NCBI GenBank assembly: GCA_022494885.1 | Contig: JAGVSM010001666.1 | Span: 186,001 to 250,000, forward strand | DNA: 64,000 nucleotides | From: Micrasema longulum | Lineage: Eukaryota > Arthropoda > Insecta > Trichoptera > Brachycentridae | Direction: 5' to 3' | Shown: positions 20,620 to 32,626 of the stretch, piece after piece | How the letters are laid out: each line of letters starts with the position of its first letter | How positions within the stretch are numbered: the first letter of the stretch is position 1 | Position numbers and translations under genes: made by a program | The notes under the pieces: model-generated | The model's database searches: none | What the model was told of the DNA's origin: nothing | What the model saw: the letters and a program-made list of their open reading frames with translations, nothing else

Positions 20620-20990
20620 TGGACGTATTTATGGGTTTTTGGATGGTTCTAGTTCCCATAGTAAACTTCATCAATAAAGCAAAACTATTGAGACGCGCCG
20701 ATGGTAAATATTTATAGTGCCATAATCCACGGTGAAAATATGGGAATACTTTTGTATGAAGAAATATCAGACATAAATGCACCCCGACCCCTCTAAAATT
20801 ATGACATTTAGCTCATACTCAAACACTCGGTCATGGCCAGTGCGTATTAAGTTGTTCTTTAACCGCCAGCCAGTTTTGACGTGAGCTTGATATTTCATTT
20901 GTACCCAAATGCCTGATTGTGCGTAAAAACATGTAAAAACTATTTTAATAATTTTAAAAAATAAACGCAAGGGAGCAATAATGAAGTCAA
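20620..20990. repeat. Dispersed repeat family X, copy 1
   Basis: It shares blocks (CCCTCTAAAATTATGACA, AGTGCCAtAATC, ACGTGAgCTTGAtATTTaATT-like) with 24420-24760, 25260-25650 and partly 27720-27880. No coding potential is seen. It is probably a decayed non-autonomous element; its ends cannot be set from this window. Confidence 0.55.
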
Positions 20991-21580
20991 AATATTTTAT
21001 GTAAACCTAAAAATGTAAGAGAAAATTATTGTAAAAATACAGAATTAATTAAAACACATTATTACAATGAACAAAATATTACAAATCATAAGGAACAGTT
21101 AAGACACAAAAAGTTATAAACAAAATTGATCAATAAGCAATTTGTACAAGAAAGAATTTATAAATTAATTGGAAAGGTTATACAAAACACAATTAAAATA
21201 TCAAATAATTTTTGCCTCTCAGTCATTAAAGGACAAAAAAAGTTATTTAGATCTTCAATGCCTCAACATTCGCAGGCGTTGGAGTCTAAATTTTTTAATA
21301 AATGGGGTGGAGTGCAACAGTGGCCAGACCTGGTATGGCAAAAAGTTACAATCCACGACCTATTGAGTTTACACGCGCTGTTATTTATTCATTTATTAAC
21401 TGACATTGTCCATTTATACAATTTATAGGGTTTAAATATTTCAATAAAAGAATAGTTAAAAACATTTCTTTTAAAAAGAAAAGAAGCATTGACAAACATA
21501 AGGGACATCGAGACAAGATCTAGACTATTTATTTAGTGCTTGTTTAAATCGCTGTTAATTTAAACCAAAAAAGTCCAGAT
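20991..21580. other. AT-rich stretch, nothing recognised
   Basis: A 100-codon ORF at 21126-21428 has no recognisable family. A small imperfect inverted repeat (AAGATCTAGAC at about 21514, GTCCAGATCTT at about 21572) marks the right side. Confidence 0.4.
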
Positions 21581-21584
21581 CTTA

Positions 21585-21800
21585 TCTTGAGTTAACAATA
21601 CGGCAAAGATGGGTCATTGGAGAATTAAGGCCATAGTTTGTTCTATGCTGATCGATGAACAGTACTTCATTGTTTCTCAACCTACAAGCCGGAATATGAA
21701 ATTTTACTTGTCCCAGTAATGATGGAACATCGATTATACCATTTAGTATGTGTAAAATATATATGGGATCAATATTAGTTCTACGTTTTTGTAGACTAAA
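21585..21800 (-). pseudogene. Jockey-like RT C-terminal fragment
   Basis: The minus strand reads SLQKRRTNIDPIYILHILNG, IIDVPSLLGQVKFHIPACRL, RTNYGLNSPMTHLCRIVNS, then a stop. This is the C-terminus seen in Jockey-type ORF2 (KRR..D...LYK..NG, NYGLNSPI-R). It differs in family from the RNase-H LINE next to it (21840-23260), which it borders. Confidence 0.75.
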
Positions 21801-21839
21801 TATTTAACATTGACTCTATATCGGCATTAGAATAATTAC

Positions 21840-23260
21840 CTCTCTCTAGTTCAAAAAACAATATTTTTGGCGCACTGATATAATTTAAAAAGAAAAGCAA
21901 AAATATTACAGATGATAAATGAAAAGTTAGGGATGGAGATGACTGAAGTAATTTTAAGCAGCTGAGAGAATCAGTAAAGTAACGAAGTGCGCATAGTTCA
22001 TTTTTTCAATATGGATTCGAAGATTCGAAAATTGCTATGCATTCAGCATTAAAATTAGAGAGCAAAGAAGGGAGTTTAAAAATACCAATACAAATTGTCT
22101 TGTTCACAAAGGAAGGAAGCGCCAACGCCACTTTTTTATTTAGAACCATCGGTAAATATATACATACTTGTGGTCAGGCCACTTACAGTAAATAACTTCT
22201 GAAAATTCAATATTAATACAAGAAATCGATCTGTGAGTAGTTTGAAATTTAGAAAAGCGAAGATCGAGATAAATTCCCACGTTTGATCAAAAACTAAAAT
22301 ACGGATAAGGATAAAGTGGTAAAGCATGATTTTGAAAAATCTTAGTAGTGAAATAGGAAAAACGCTCGTGACTAATCGAAAAAGCAGGGTGATATTTGTT
22401 ACGCCAAAGTGGAGAATTATTGCAAATGGAATGAAGATATTGGACTTTAGACAGAACAGGATGATATTGAAAACGGATGCGTTTGATGAATAACGAATCC
22501 GCTTGTTGTTGTCTTTTAATGTGAAGGGGGGGTCAACATTTTCAGCCTGTAAGATATTAGTTGGAGTAGGTTTCATGCAGCCAGAAATAAGACGAAGTGA
22601 TTTGAATCGAATTTTATCGAGTTTAGAAGACAAATATTTAGGTAGTGGTTTGAGCTAGAATGAAGCATAATCCAAGTGCGATCTTATAAGAGCATTGTAA
22701 AGGAGTTCAAGGGTCTTGGGTTGAGATCCCCGTGAAACGCCAGCTGTGGACTTAAAAATATTAAAGCTTTTATTACATTTCGAAATAATATGCTAAATGT
22801 GAGTATGCCAATCTAATTTAGAATCGAAATGAAAGCACAAAAATTTAATTTAGTTGGTAAATCCAATGCAAAAATTTTAATCAGAAAATTGGGAAGGAAT
22901 GATTAATTCAGAATTAAACAGAAAAGTAAGTTCTTTTGAAATATAAATGTTAGGATCATCTGCGAATTGTAAAAAATTACAAGAATGTCTAAGACAGTGA
23001 AAAATATCATGTGTATAAATATTAAAAAGAAGAGGACTCAAGGGACTTACTTGAGGAAGCCCTTTCCAAATGGATCTAGATCCTATTATGAGACCGTTAA
23101 CCAAAATATCAACGGAGCTACCAAGGAAAAGATTATTTACAGGACTTCAGAGGAGAGAGTTTTTTTGTGAGAAGCAGAATTTAGACATTATCATAAGCTC
23201 CTTTGATGTCTAGAAAGGAAGCTATTAAAATTTATTTTTTGCTTAAAGCGATTTGGATGT
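21840..23260 (-). pseudogene. I-type LINE with RNase H domain, decayed
   Basis: Minus-strand pieces in order: the RT core GLPQVSPLSPLLFNIYTHDI with LQFADD (22877-23104), then the connection domain KLDKIRFKSLRLISGCMKPT (22570-22633), then an RNase H domain with IFTDGSK (about 22136-22160), KSGVGASFLCEQDNL, FNAECIAIFES (about 22020-22050) and YFTDSLSCLKLL (about 21950-21990). The three acidic residues of RNase H (Asp, Glu, Asp) can be seen although stops and frameshifts separate the parts. Known of the group: RNase H at the C-terminus marks the I/R1/LOA lineages. It is non-functional. Confidence 0.8.
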
Positions 23261-23399
23261 CTGTAACAAAACAGGAAGGTTATCACGCGTTTCCTTTCCT
23301 CTCCTGAATCCAATTTGAAAATTCGGAAGAATCTTAATTATTGCTTTCAACAAACCAATCTAGCCGATTTTTAACTAGATTGTCCAGATTTTTTTTTTA

Positions 23400-23990
23400 A
23401 ACAGGATGAGAATGCAATAGGTCTATTAATTATGCAATTCAAAACATAAAATTATTAACTTTCAAATATAGAATTCTTTTTGCAAATGTCAAACTCTGCT
23501 TTTCTCTCCAACGGGGGCACACTTTATTTAGGAATGCGATTTTGAATGACAGTTAATATTTTTTATTTTAGTATTACCAAAAATCCAGTAAAAATAAATA
23601 AATGGGTAGAAATTATAAGGAATTTAAGAAAATAAATTGTCTGGGATTCATAAGAAAACTAATGCTTCTATAAATTAAAAAAAATATTTTTTTTAAACAA
23701 AAAAAAAACATATTCATCCAATTTTTCGTATATGCATTCTCGGTGAATGCAGCCCTGAATAACGAAGAAAAAAACATTTACCCTCCTAACTTTTTTTATA
23801 CTTAATAAATATGTTCATGGCAAAGATCTACATTTCGCTGAATACCACACGTAAATCAGTCAGTAGTTATTCGGTCTATCGAGGATACACATACGAACAT
23901 TGCCTTTTATACAACGCAAGCGGACCTGACAGACGTTGTCCTGCCCGAATGTTAGCTTGCCTGCTATTAGCTGGTTGAACAAACATTTTT
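23400..23990. repeat. Dispersed repeat family Y, copy 1
   Basis: Blocks such as TATTTTAGTATTACCAAAAA, TCCAGTAAAAATAAATAAAT, GAAATTATAAGGAATTTAAG and TGCATTCTCGGTGAATGCAG are shared with 26390-26830, 28180-28480 and 40060-40510. The right part (CAAAGATCTACATTTCGCTG, GCGGACCTGACAGACGTTGT) is a word common in insect transposon relics. Non-coding. Confidence 0.6.
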
Positions 23991-24042
23991 TTCGTAATTA
24001 ATTACACACGTTATTTATTTTGGACTTTTTTAAAGCTATTTA

Positions 24043-24415
24043 TACAGGGTGTTCTTTAAACCCTGTCACATCTGAAACCGCGATGATCAGTATGAGCAAG
24101 AAGACATATTGGCACATTAAAATAGATTTTTAGAACTAATAAAATATACAAAAATAAAATATCTAAAAAAACAAATGGTTGCTAACTTCTGCAGGGGAGA
24201 AACGAGGAGGGGGAAGGGGGGAGTCTGAAATACCGTCAACCGCGCGGTGGTGCCCCCCTCGCTTCTCCTCTGCAGAAGTACGCAACCATTTGTTTTTTTT
24301 TTATACTTTAAAAAAAAGTTTGTTCTAAACATTTTTTTTAATACGCTAATTTTTCTTCTTGCCCATACTGATCATCCTGGTTTCGGATGTGACAGGGTTT
24401 AAAGAACACCCTGTG
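24043..24415. mobile_element. Palindromic MITE, about 370 bp, TA target
   Basis: Left arm ACAGGGTGTTCTTTAAACCC then TGTCACATCTGAAACC; right arm GGTTTCGGATGTGACAGGGT then TTAAAGAACACCCTGTG. The arms continue inward (AAACAAATGGTTGC...GCAACCATTTGTTT) and close near 24225 (GAGGGGGAAGGGGGGAGT against CCCCCCTCGC). Both ends abut TA. It is non-coding and would fold into one long hairpin. Confidence 0.88.
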
Positions 24416-24419
24416 TATT

Positions 24420-25660
24420 CGTAATAAGGGTTTATTTTTGTTTTATCTCCACGTGTGATTGGGTAAGAGGCCTCATCGTGCTCAAATCAAAATCGTACAA
24501 AAATCACTACCCTAGTGCCACAATCTATGGAGAAATTACGTGAATACGTGTTGATGAAGAAAAGTCAGACAGCGTTTTACCCTGAGCCTTCTAAAATTAT
24601 GACACCCAACTCATGCCCAACGCGAATTTAGTCATTCTTTAATCGCTAGCCGTGTTTTTATGTGATCTTGACATTTAATTCGAAACCAAAATAAATTACG
24701 AAAATGACAAAATACATCGTTTTAACTTTAAATATTTGATTATATTACATATTTTTTAGTACTAAATATTTCCAATCAGCAAAAGTGCTGGTCTGAGGGC
24801 ATATAATTTATTATGTCACAATAGTTTTGATAAAAAGTCGATAATTTAACATTACATATAACTAACACGGGCTGTAAGAACTGTTTTGTATATTTTTTAG
24901 GTCATTAGAAAGTGAATTGTAGAAATTTATTGCTGTACATACAAAACTGTTTTTTTCTGTTAATTCTAGGTTGTTCGCAAGTTAAATTATTTGACGCTCT
25001 CATATTTCTTGTTTGTATATTGCAGTTAAAATTAAATTTAATATTGTCTTAAAATGAAGAGAAAAATGCTTGATTGTGTCGTGAAAGCGTGCAAAAACTA
25101 TTTGAACTAAAGGAAAAAGACTTCATTGAAAATAAGGTACTTAGGATCATGTTTATGATTGAATTCCAAAACTTAAAGCTATTGATATTCAAACATTGAA
25201 TTTATGTAGGCACTTAGGTACTTGTTTATGGTCGAATTCCAAAACTAAAAATTATTTTTATTCCCGAACGTTGGCTTGCCTGCTATAAACTGGTTCAACA
25301 AACGTTATTTCGTAAATAAGGACACACGTTATTTATCATTCCTTTTTTAAACTATTTATAAATTTTTAATATGGGTAAGTTTTTCGTTCTATCTTCTGAT
25401 GTGATTGGCTAAGAGGCCTCGTTGTGCTTAAATCGAAATTTTGCAAAAATCACTGCTCTAGTGCCAATAATCTATGGAGAAAATACAGGAATATGTGTTA
25501 ATTAAGAAAATTCAGAGCGTGATTTACCCTGAGCCCTCTAAAATTATGGCACTCAACCCATGCCCAACGCGAATTTAGTAATTATTTGATCGTCAGCCGT
25601 GTTTCGGCGTGACCTTGACATTTAATTCGAAACCAAAAGAAAATAAAGAACCAAGATAGA
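24420..25660. repeat. Family X copies 2 and 3 with intervening AT-rich DNA
   Basis: Copies at 24420-24760 and 25260-25650 are direct repeats of each other (GTGATTGGNTAAGAGGCCTC, CTATGGAGAAA, GCCCAACGCGAATTTAGT). The words GCGTGCAAAAACT and GAATTCCAAAAC link 25080-25240 and 25800-25920 as part of the same unit. No gene is seen. Confidence 0.6.
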
Positions 25661-27334
25661 CCGGGTCTTGTCTTGAGGTAGTAATTTTTTTTTGTCCTAG
25701 CCTTAATTTTATTTGTACAAAAAATGTGTATATTATTGTTGGAATGGACCGAATAAGTCCGTCAATAAATAAATTAATAATAATAAAAGAAAAATTGCTG
25801 TATCGCGAAAACGTGCAAAAACTTTCCGGATAAAAGGAAAAATACTTTTCATTAATATGTAGGTACCTAAGTACATGTATTTGGTTGAATTCCAAAACTA
25901 AACATTTTTAATATTCAAATATTGGATTTAATTGATTTGGGTCCCAAGGAGATGGTCACCCCACCAAAGCAGTAAACTTGTTAATATGTAATTATTTTTG
26001 CATTTCGTGTTTCGTATCTACACAGTGTCTCTATGAATATATGTCATATACTCGTATATTTGGCATTTGTGCGGATGTTGGGCCACCGGGAGAAATGTTT
26101 GAGCTGTACTAATAATATAATGTTGTTTAATATTATATCTGTGGATTTAAATGTGAATATGTAATATTTTATATGTATTTTAAATATATTTTTTAGACAC
26201 TATAAGTATAATATATTAAATCATGTAAATGAATGGCTCGACACGGGTTGTGCCCAGTGCGGTATTCATATTTTAAAAAAAAAGTTTTGTGTAAAACGTG
26301 AAATAATAAATAAATATAATAAAATAAAATTACATAGGTACCTTGGTACTTGTTTGTGGTTGAATTCCAAAACATAGAAAAATAATTTTTCTAATAAAGA
26401 ACAATTTTTGCAAATGTCATACTCCACGCTACTTACCGGCAGTGATGCATTTATGTGTAAGAATCCGTTTTTCAAAAATGTCTCAAATATCGTTTTTTTT
26501 TTAAACATTACTACAAATTCATTAATAATATGTTAACGTGTAGAAATTAAGAAATTGTTCGGAAATTAATCAATTCAGTATCCATTGAAAATAATTGATG
26601 TTTGTAAACGTTAAAATACAAACTTTTTTAATTTATAAAAAAATAACATTCTACAATTTTTTTGGAATATGCATTTCAGTTGAATGCAACCCTGGAAAAT
26701 CGATGAAAACACATATATGTTTCTATTTTTTTTTTACTCAATATATTGGAGATGTTATTATTTATAAACCTTCAGTACGTGAATTAGAAAGTTTTGCAAA
26801 AAACCGCATGTAAATTTGTCGAGCCATTTTCGAGTTTTTGCGAGACACAACACGGCGATTAATTTTTATATTTATAAGATAGATAGATAGAAGATAGATG
26901 ACGAACTGAATCCGGCAATGCTTTGAGTACATACTCGTATATATATTAAATGAACACAGTCAAAAGTTTGATATCAATAATTATATTTATTCAAAATTAG
27001 ATATATACGTATACGTGCATTATTATTTTTGTCTTTCGCTTACATAAATTGTGAGGACAGAGAATTCCGGTCACTCTTGCAGTTGCCTCCCTGATTTTTG
27101 TTAAGATAGACAAAATCGACATTTTGCTGTCCTGTTTTCCGCACCTCAAACTCAACCGATTTTGTTATTTTTTAAGACAGAGTATCAGATTTTTTTTGTG
27201 TCGGTACATTTTGCATTTTCCAAAAATAGTCGCGCCCGAAGACAGTCGGGAAAATTGTGTTTTTTTTTACGGGTTTGGATGGTCCTAGTTCCCACCCCAG
27301 ATGTGTAGTAGGGAAGCTCGGTTCAAACTTGGTT
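25661..27334. other. Repeat-rich gap, no gene
   Basis: It contains family Y copy 2 (26390-26830), a GATA microsatellite (26878-26900) and the dispersed repeat 26895-26985, paired with 19505-19590. Open frames here follow repeat boundaries and have no family resemblance. Confidence 0.5.
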
Positions 27335-27338
27335 TTAA

Positions 27339-27579
27339 GCTAGGGTTTCCTAGGACAGCGGTGCCCGTATTTTAACGGCCGTAGTGAACGGTGATGCGGT
27401 GGACAGCCGTCGTAACAGTGACTAGAGTGTGGTTTCCTAGGAAAACGGTGTTATCAACACCATTTAACTCTGTTTCCCTAGGAAACCACTCTCTAGTCGA
27501 CGTTACGACGGCTGTCCACCGCATCACCGTTCACTACGGCCGTTAAGATACGGGCACCGCTGTCCTAGGAAACCCTAGC
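27339..27579. mobile_element. Perfect-looking palindromic MITE with TTAA duplication
   Basis: The 241-bp element has arms of about 115 bp: left GCTAGGGTTTCCTAGGACAG, CGGTGCCCGTATTTTAACGG, CCGTAGTGAACGGTGATGCG; the right arm is the reverse complement with few differences. TTAA flanks both sides (27335-27338 and 27580-27583). A TTAA target is the piggyBac signature, but the terminal bases (GCTAGGG) differ from the CCCTTA ends of the window's other piggyBac-like family. Non-coding; high arm identity suggests youth. Confidence 0.93.
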
Positions 27580-27719
27580 TTAAGATTGATTATAAATTGA
27601 TACGCCAAATTTAGCTAGACAAGTTGTTGTAAGAATTGGTGGAATCTTATGCCTAGAATTGCATTTCAGAATCAGAAATTCATACAGTGATGATCGACAC
27701 ATTGCCATATAATAAACAT

Positions 27720-28560
27720 TTTTTATAAAAACGAAACAAAAGTGACACGCCAATGGTAAATATCTACTGTGTAAAAAAATCACTGCTCTAGTCCCATTAT
27801 CCAGAGAGAAAATACGGAATACGTTTGTATGAAGAAAAGTCAGACCAAGTTTCCTCTTAATATTTAACATTATTAAGTATACTTACAAAGCTTCCGGATA
27901 AACGTAAAAGAGATGTTGTAACTTTTCATTGGTAAGTATAGGCATAGGTATAGTATAGGTTGTTTATGATTGAATTCCAGAACATAAAATAATTCATTTT
28001 CAATTATTGAATGATAATGGTGAAGTTAAAGAGCTGAAACCTTTATTACTGTGAAGAGATTCATATGATCCAATTATTTCACATACTAGGCAATGCTTGA
28101 AAACAACTTTCCAATTTTTAATTTAATTGTAATGCCTAGACTTCCATATTTCCTTCTCTAAAATGTTCTCCATCTCGGTTGTAATTTGTTTATAATAAAA
28201 TAATTCATTTTCGAGTATAGAATTCATTTGGCAAATGTCAAACTCTGCTCTTTTCACTAAATTTTTAAAAGGGGTGCATTTTTAGGAATGCAATTTTCAA
28301 AAATGTATTGAATATCAATTAATATTATTTTAGTATTACCAAAAATCCAGTAAAAATAAATAAATAGGTGGAAATTATAAGGAATTTAAGGAAATAATCT
28401 GATTGGGATCCATAAAAAACTAAAGTTGTTTGTAAACATTCAAAACCAATTTTTTTATACCCATTTTGTTGTAAAATTACAACTCAATTTGTAGATAATC
28501 TGTTTATATTATAAACGTACCTATATGTTATTTTAACACTTATATATTATGTACATACTT
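27720..28560. repeat. Family X, foldback and family Y pieces
   Basis: 27720-27880 resembles family X. 28040-28190 is a foldback-family piece (AATGCCTAGACTTCCATATT, TCTCTAAAATGTTCTCCATC). 28180-28480 is family Y copy 3. No coding region. Confidence 0.55.
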
Positions 28561-29856
28561 ATTGTACTGTACAAGTAAGGCCGTTTTCACACCTGCCACG
28601 CAAATCCATACTACCCGATATTTTACCGCGCTTATCCTGCAAACGCATACAAAATCTGTTACCTTTTCACACGCGTTGTAAAATGAATACGACCCGATCT
28701 GTCAGACATAAATCTGTTGGGGTGTGCTTAATCGCAAACGATTATTATCAATATTAATAGTTCGAATAACCGAATTAGATTATTCCCGTAATCGACTTTT
28801 TATTTATGGATAATGCGTTGTTTTTTCAAAATACTTATGAAGTATGAAGAATGAAAGAAAAAATATTAATTAAAAATATATAAAATAAATATGCCTACTC
28901 TTATAATGCTTTATTGTATACACTAACTAAAAAAATACATAAAAACTTATGTATTGTACTCGTAATATTATTATTATTGTAAAAAATATTTTTCGGTCAT
29001 TTCTGTTTAGAAAAAGGTGTTTTTTAATTAGGTATTTTTTCTATTTTTTGTTATTATTATTACCTTTTTTTTAATAAAAGAAATATTCCTTCACACAGGT
29101 TTTATCAAGGGGACCATTGAGAAAGAGTGGTGTATTTCTATAAAATAATTTAATAAATATAATAATAATAACGCGTATATCAGGGAATTTTCATGTACCT
29201 AAGTTTTGCTCAATGAAGTTCGGAAAAAGGTTTCTGGAAAGTATTGACCATTCCGAATTTTAAATAAATATTAAAACACGAAAAATCGAATAGCCAATTC
29301 AAAAGTGTCGTAATTAAAAAATATTACTTAAATCTTTTTGATAGTGATAGTTATTAATGTTTTTTATATAGATGGTGTAAAGTACTATGCCTTATGTTTC
29401 TTTTTGTTTTCTTACAATTTCGGATGTATTTACTATGTATGATATTATGTATTGTCACAAAAATGTCTCATTTTTATTTACGGTCCCAAATGAGGTTTTT
29501 TTAAATTCCTGGGAGTATAATATCTTAGATATGTATTATTTATTTCATAAATAAAATAAAAATAAATATAAATGTAAATATATATTGAAATATTCGATAC
29601 TTTTGAGGCATTTTTTTCAAAACTGTAATTATTTCATATATGTAATTCTGTCTGTAGCTCTGATTTAATATAAAGAAATACATTATGCTACATTGCCTCT
29701 GTCACTTCAAAACTTTACATTTTTATATTCGTGCTTTTCTTGTCTGATAGAGTTATGGGTTTTAATATTTTTTTGTTTTTTTATATTTTTGTTTTGTAAT
29801 AGTACAAACACAATACATGAATGTGCTAATATATTAACCTATATACAATTATTAGT
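28561..29856. other. AT-rich gap
   Basis: A short motif pair CGTTTTCACAC (28582) and CCTTTTCACACGCG (28662) sits in the left part and may be an eroded transposon end. Otherwise simple AT-rich DNA with no gene seen. Confidence 0.4.
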
Positions 29857-30125
29857 TGGCCTCGTGGTGTAATGATAAGCGCATTTGTCTCCCATGCAAG
29901 AGGTCTCGGGTTCGATTCCCGACATGGTTGATAAGAAATGTTTATTTAAAAAGGTGTTTTCCCACCAGAATATTTCATAGTGCCTGGACTGGTACCTGAA
30001 GCGTAAGACTGATCATCTTACCTTCATGTAACAAAAAATGATCAAGATACGCTGCGATTTGTGTACCACTGCAGTAATCTAAGCACCATTAGGTATGGGA
30101 AGGGAATGACGACGACGAATTGTTA
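29857..30125 (+). repeat. Full-length tRNA-derived SINE
   Basis: Head GGCCTCGTGGTGTAATGATA (A box), CATGCAAGAGGTCTCGGGTT, B box GGTTCGATTCC. A body of about 190 bp includes CCTGGACTGGTACCTGAAGC and ends GGGAAGGGAATGACGACGAC. It matches the minus-strand copy at 16725-16976 and the head at 1-58. The tRNA-like part cannot form a full tRNA with a clean acceptor stem continuing into the body, so it is a SINE, not a tRNA gene. Confidence 0.9.
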
Positions 30126-32040
30126 TTAAAATATATAATAATTATTAACATTTCACTAATTAAAAAAATTCTTTAAGACCAACTCGAATACAATCACTTT
30201 TTAAGAGCTAACTTATCTGCTACACACATGTTTTATCGACTAACATTCAAATGAAATGATTTTTTTTTGTTCTCTTATTTCTAATGGTCTTTCCTTAAAC
30301 TCTTATTTCTGATGGTCCACCTCGGTGAACCAACGAGTTCTGAGTCTTTGTTTTCTTACTAAATGGCAGACTTACTTCATTTTTATTTCTAGTTTCATAT
30401 CCGAGTTCACACTGATTAGAAAAAATCTTGTTCCCTATGTTCAAAAGATTTTTTGTTCATTTTGTTTATAAACACAATTGTTTTGTATTTTGCTTTCAAT
30501 ACACAGGAATTTGGTTCTATGGAGTTGAGATTTGGTCTCAAAAATTGATAAATTAATTTAACTAAACTAAAATTATTTTTCTGTGTTAAAAACCTAACAT
30601 GTTTTTAAAATTGAATTTCATATATTGAAATTGATCAGGCAGAAACCCAAAATTTAGGCAAAAGAGCAAAGATAGATATTTTTTATTTGGCTAGGTTGGC
30701 ATTGATTTTTTTTACTATTTCGTTAGCTTAATAGAAAAAAAACTGTATTATTTTTAAGTATTCAATATATTGTTAGCTATAGAGTGATTTAGACAAGTAA
30801 AAAAATACCGAACGTATTAAATATTTTTGATGAATTTTCATAATGTTCCTTTTATTGTAAGAAACATGAGTAAATAAGTATTTTTATACACAACGTATTA
30901 TTATTTAAATTTTGTTGATATGTTATAATTCGTATATATCTTAAATCTGCTAGTTTTTATTCACAAATGAAATGATAAATTAGGAACCGTTAAGTCAAAC
31001 GCACAGAAATGTAAATAAACCACGCTGCTAATTAGCGTATTATTAAATAATAGCTGTCGTCTTCATAGAGATCCCATCCCGCCTGACATTAATGTATTTA
31101 TTTGCTTTACAAACAATGAAAAATAATATACAGAAACATTAAAATAAAAAAATGCACTACTTATTTTTCATCAATTACGTGCAAACACTTTTAATAATAT
31201 TTTACTTAAACTTAAAATACATATATAAACAAAATGAACAATATAACCCACTTATTTATAATATAAATTAGAAAGGGTATAAATAAATAATATGCACTTA
31301 TTAGTGCAGTTTTTCGTTTTCATGTAAATTATTTATTATTCGGAAAATATTGCTCTTAAATAAATACCTTTTTTTTTTAAACTGATATAAAATATTCGAT
31401 TATAATAACAGGTTTAAAAATATTCATAAGAACATCGCAAAGAGTTTTTACGAATGTGTTAGTGAAAAAGTAATGTACCGCCATTATTCGTTTAAATAAG
31501 TTTCGATAATAATATTGATTTATCGTTTATAAAAACGAATATTTATTTATATTAAAGTAAATTTATATATACATCGGTAAAATTTATATTGAAATACATT
31601 ATCTCCAAACCCTTATCAGAACCTAATGGTGCATAGGCCAGTGCATTGTTAATTTGAATGTATATATGATTTAAATCATTATATAGACATAATAAAGTAA
31701 TAATTGCATACAATAAACATTAACGTATGCGAGTGTATAAGTCCTTGTTTACACCTTCAACTTTAGTAAGCAGAAAATTAACTATCAACAAAATTACCAA
31801 AACAATCAAATTATACAACAAAAAAAAAAGATTTTTTTTTGTACAATTTGACTGTCTAGTTTCGGCTACAAAATGTTTCCCTCTTTAGGGTTATTTAACA
31901 AGTAAACATACATAATACATATATTATATATTCGGTTGTGTAAGCAAATACAGTGGATTACAAAACAGTATTTTTTATTCTCAAATAAAAATTATATATT
32001 ACGATGATCCACAATATTAGATTTACAAACATCTAAAATA
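30126..32040. other. AT-rich gap
   Basis: No gene seen. A hammerhead-like/retroelement end motif is at 31851-31892 (minus: CCTAAAGAGGG...CCGAAAC). SINE-tail words (CCTAATGGTGCATAGG) occur at 31620 and again at 32084. Confidence 0.4.
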
Positions 32041-32626
32041 AAACAATGACATTATGTTCATCACCATCAAACTCTTATTCGCACCCAATGGTGCATAAGG
32101 TACTGGAGGTGCAAGTAATGATGTACCGCGGGAAAATTCCCGAAAGCGTAATTCCCCGGAGCAGGAGTACATTCCTCCATATACCCGAAACCGTTTTAAA
32201 GACTGTGGGTCTTCCTATCGGTTTTACTCATTCAAAAAAACAATATTTTGGTCAATAAATGAGTAGATCTTTTGAAATTTCTAATTTCGTATATTATTTC
32301 AATTCAATTTAACTTTATTAGGTTCACTGCCCCTTTCACTGTGAGTTTGAAAGATTATATGGAGGGTCTTAGTCGGATATTGTCATTCATCCTTATGAAC
32401 ATACATGTGTTTATTGCAAGCATAAATGGTAGCAAAAACGATATTTACTTGTATCGCAATAAATTCGAGATGCACGGCGGTAAAATCTCCGCGGTATTTT
32501 ACGGTAATTTTCGGTAAGAAATGAATATGACGTACTAATTTTTATTTTTCGAAGATGCAACAAATACAAGTAGCTTTGTTTTAGGACACGTTACATGACA
32601 GTGAAAACCAGGTTTAGATCCATCGG

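Noticed and set aside
21126..21428. 100-codon ORF with a WPDL word
   Set aside because: The word recalls SMAD MH1 domains, but no other MH1 residue (Cys/His zinc ligands) fits; AT-rich chance ORF.
29857..29930. tRNA gene call
   Set aside because: A and B boxes are present, but the sequence continues as a dispersed SINE body found again at 16725-16976, and the acceptor stem is not closed.
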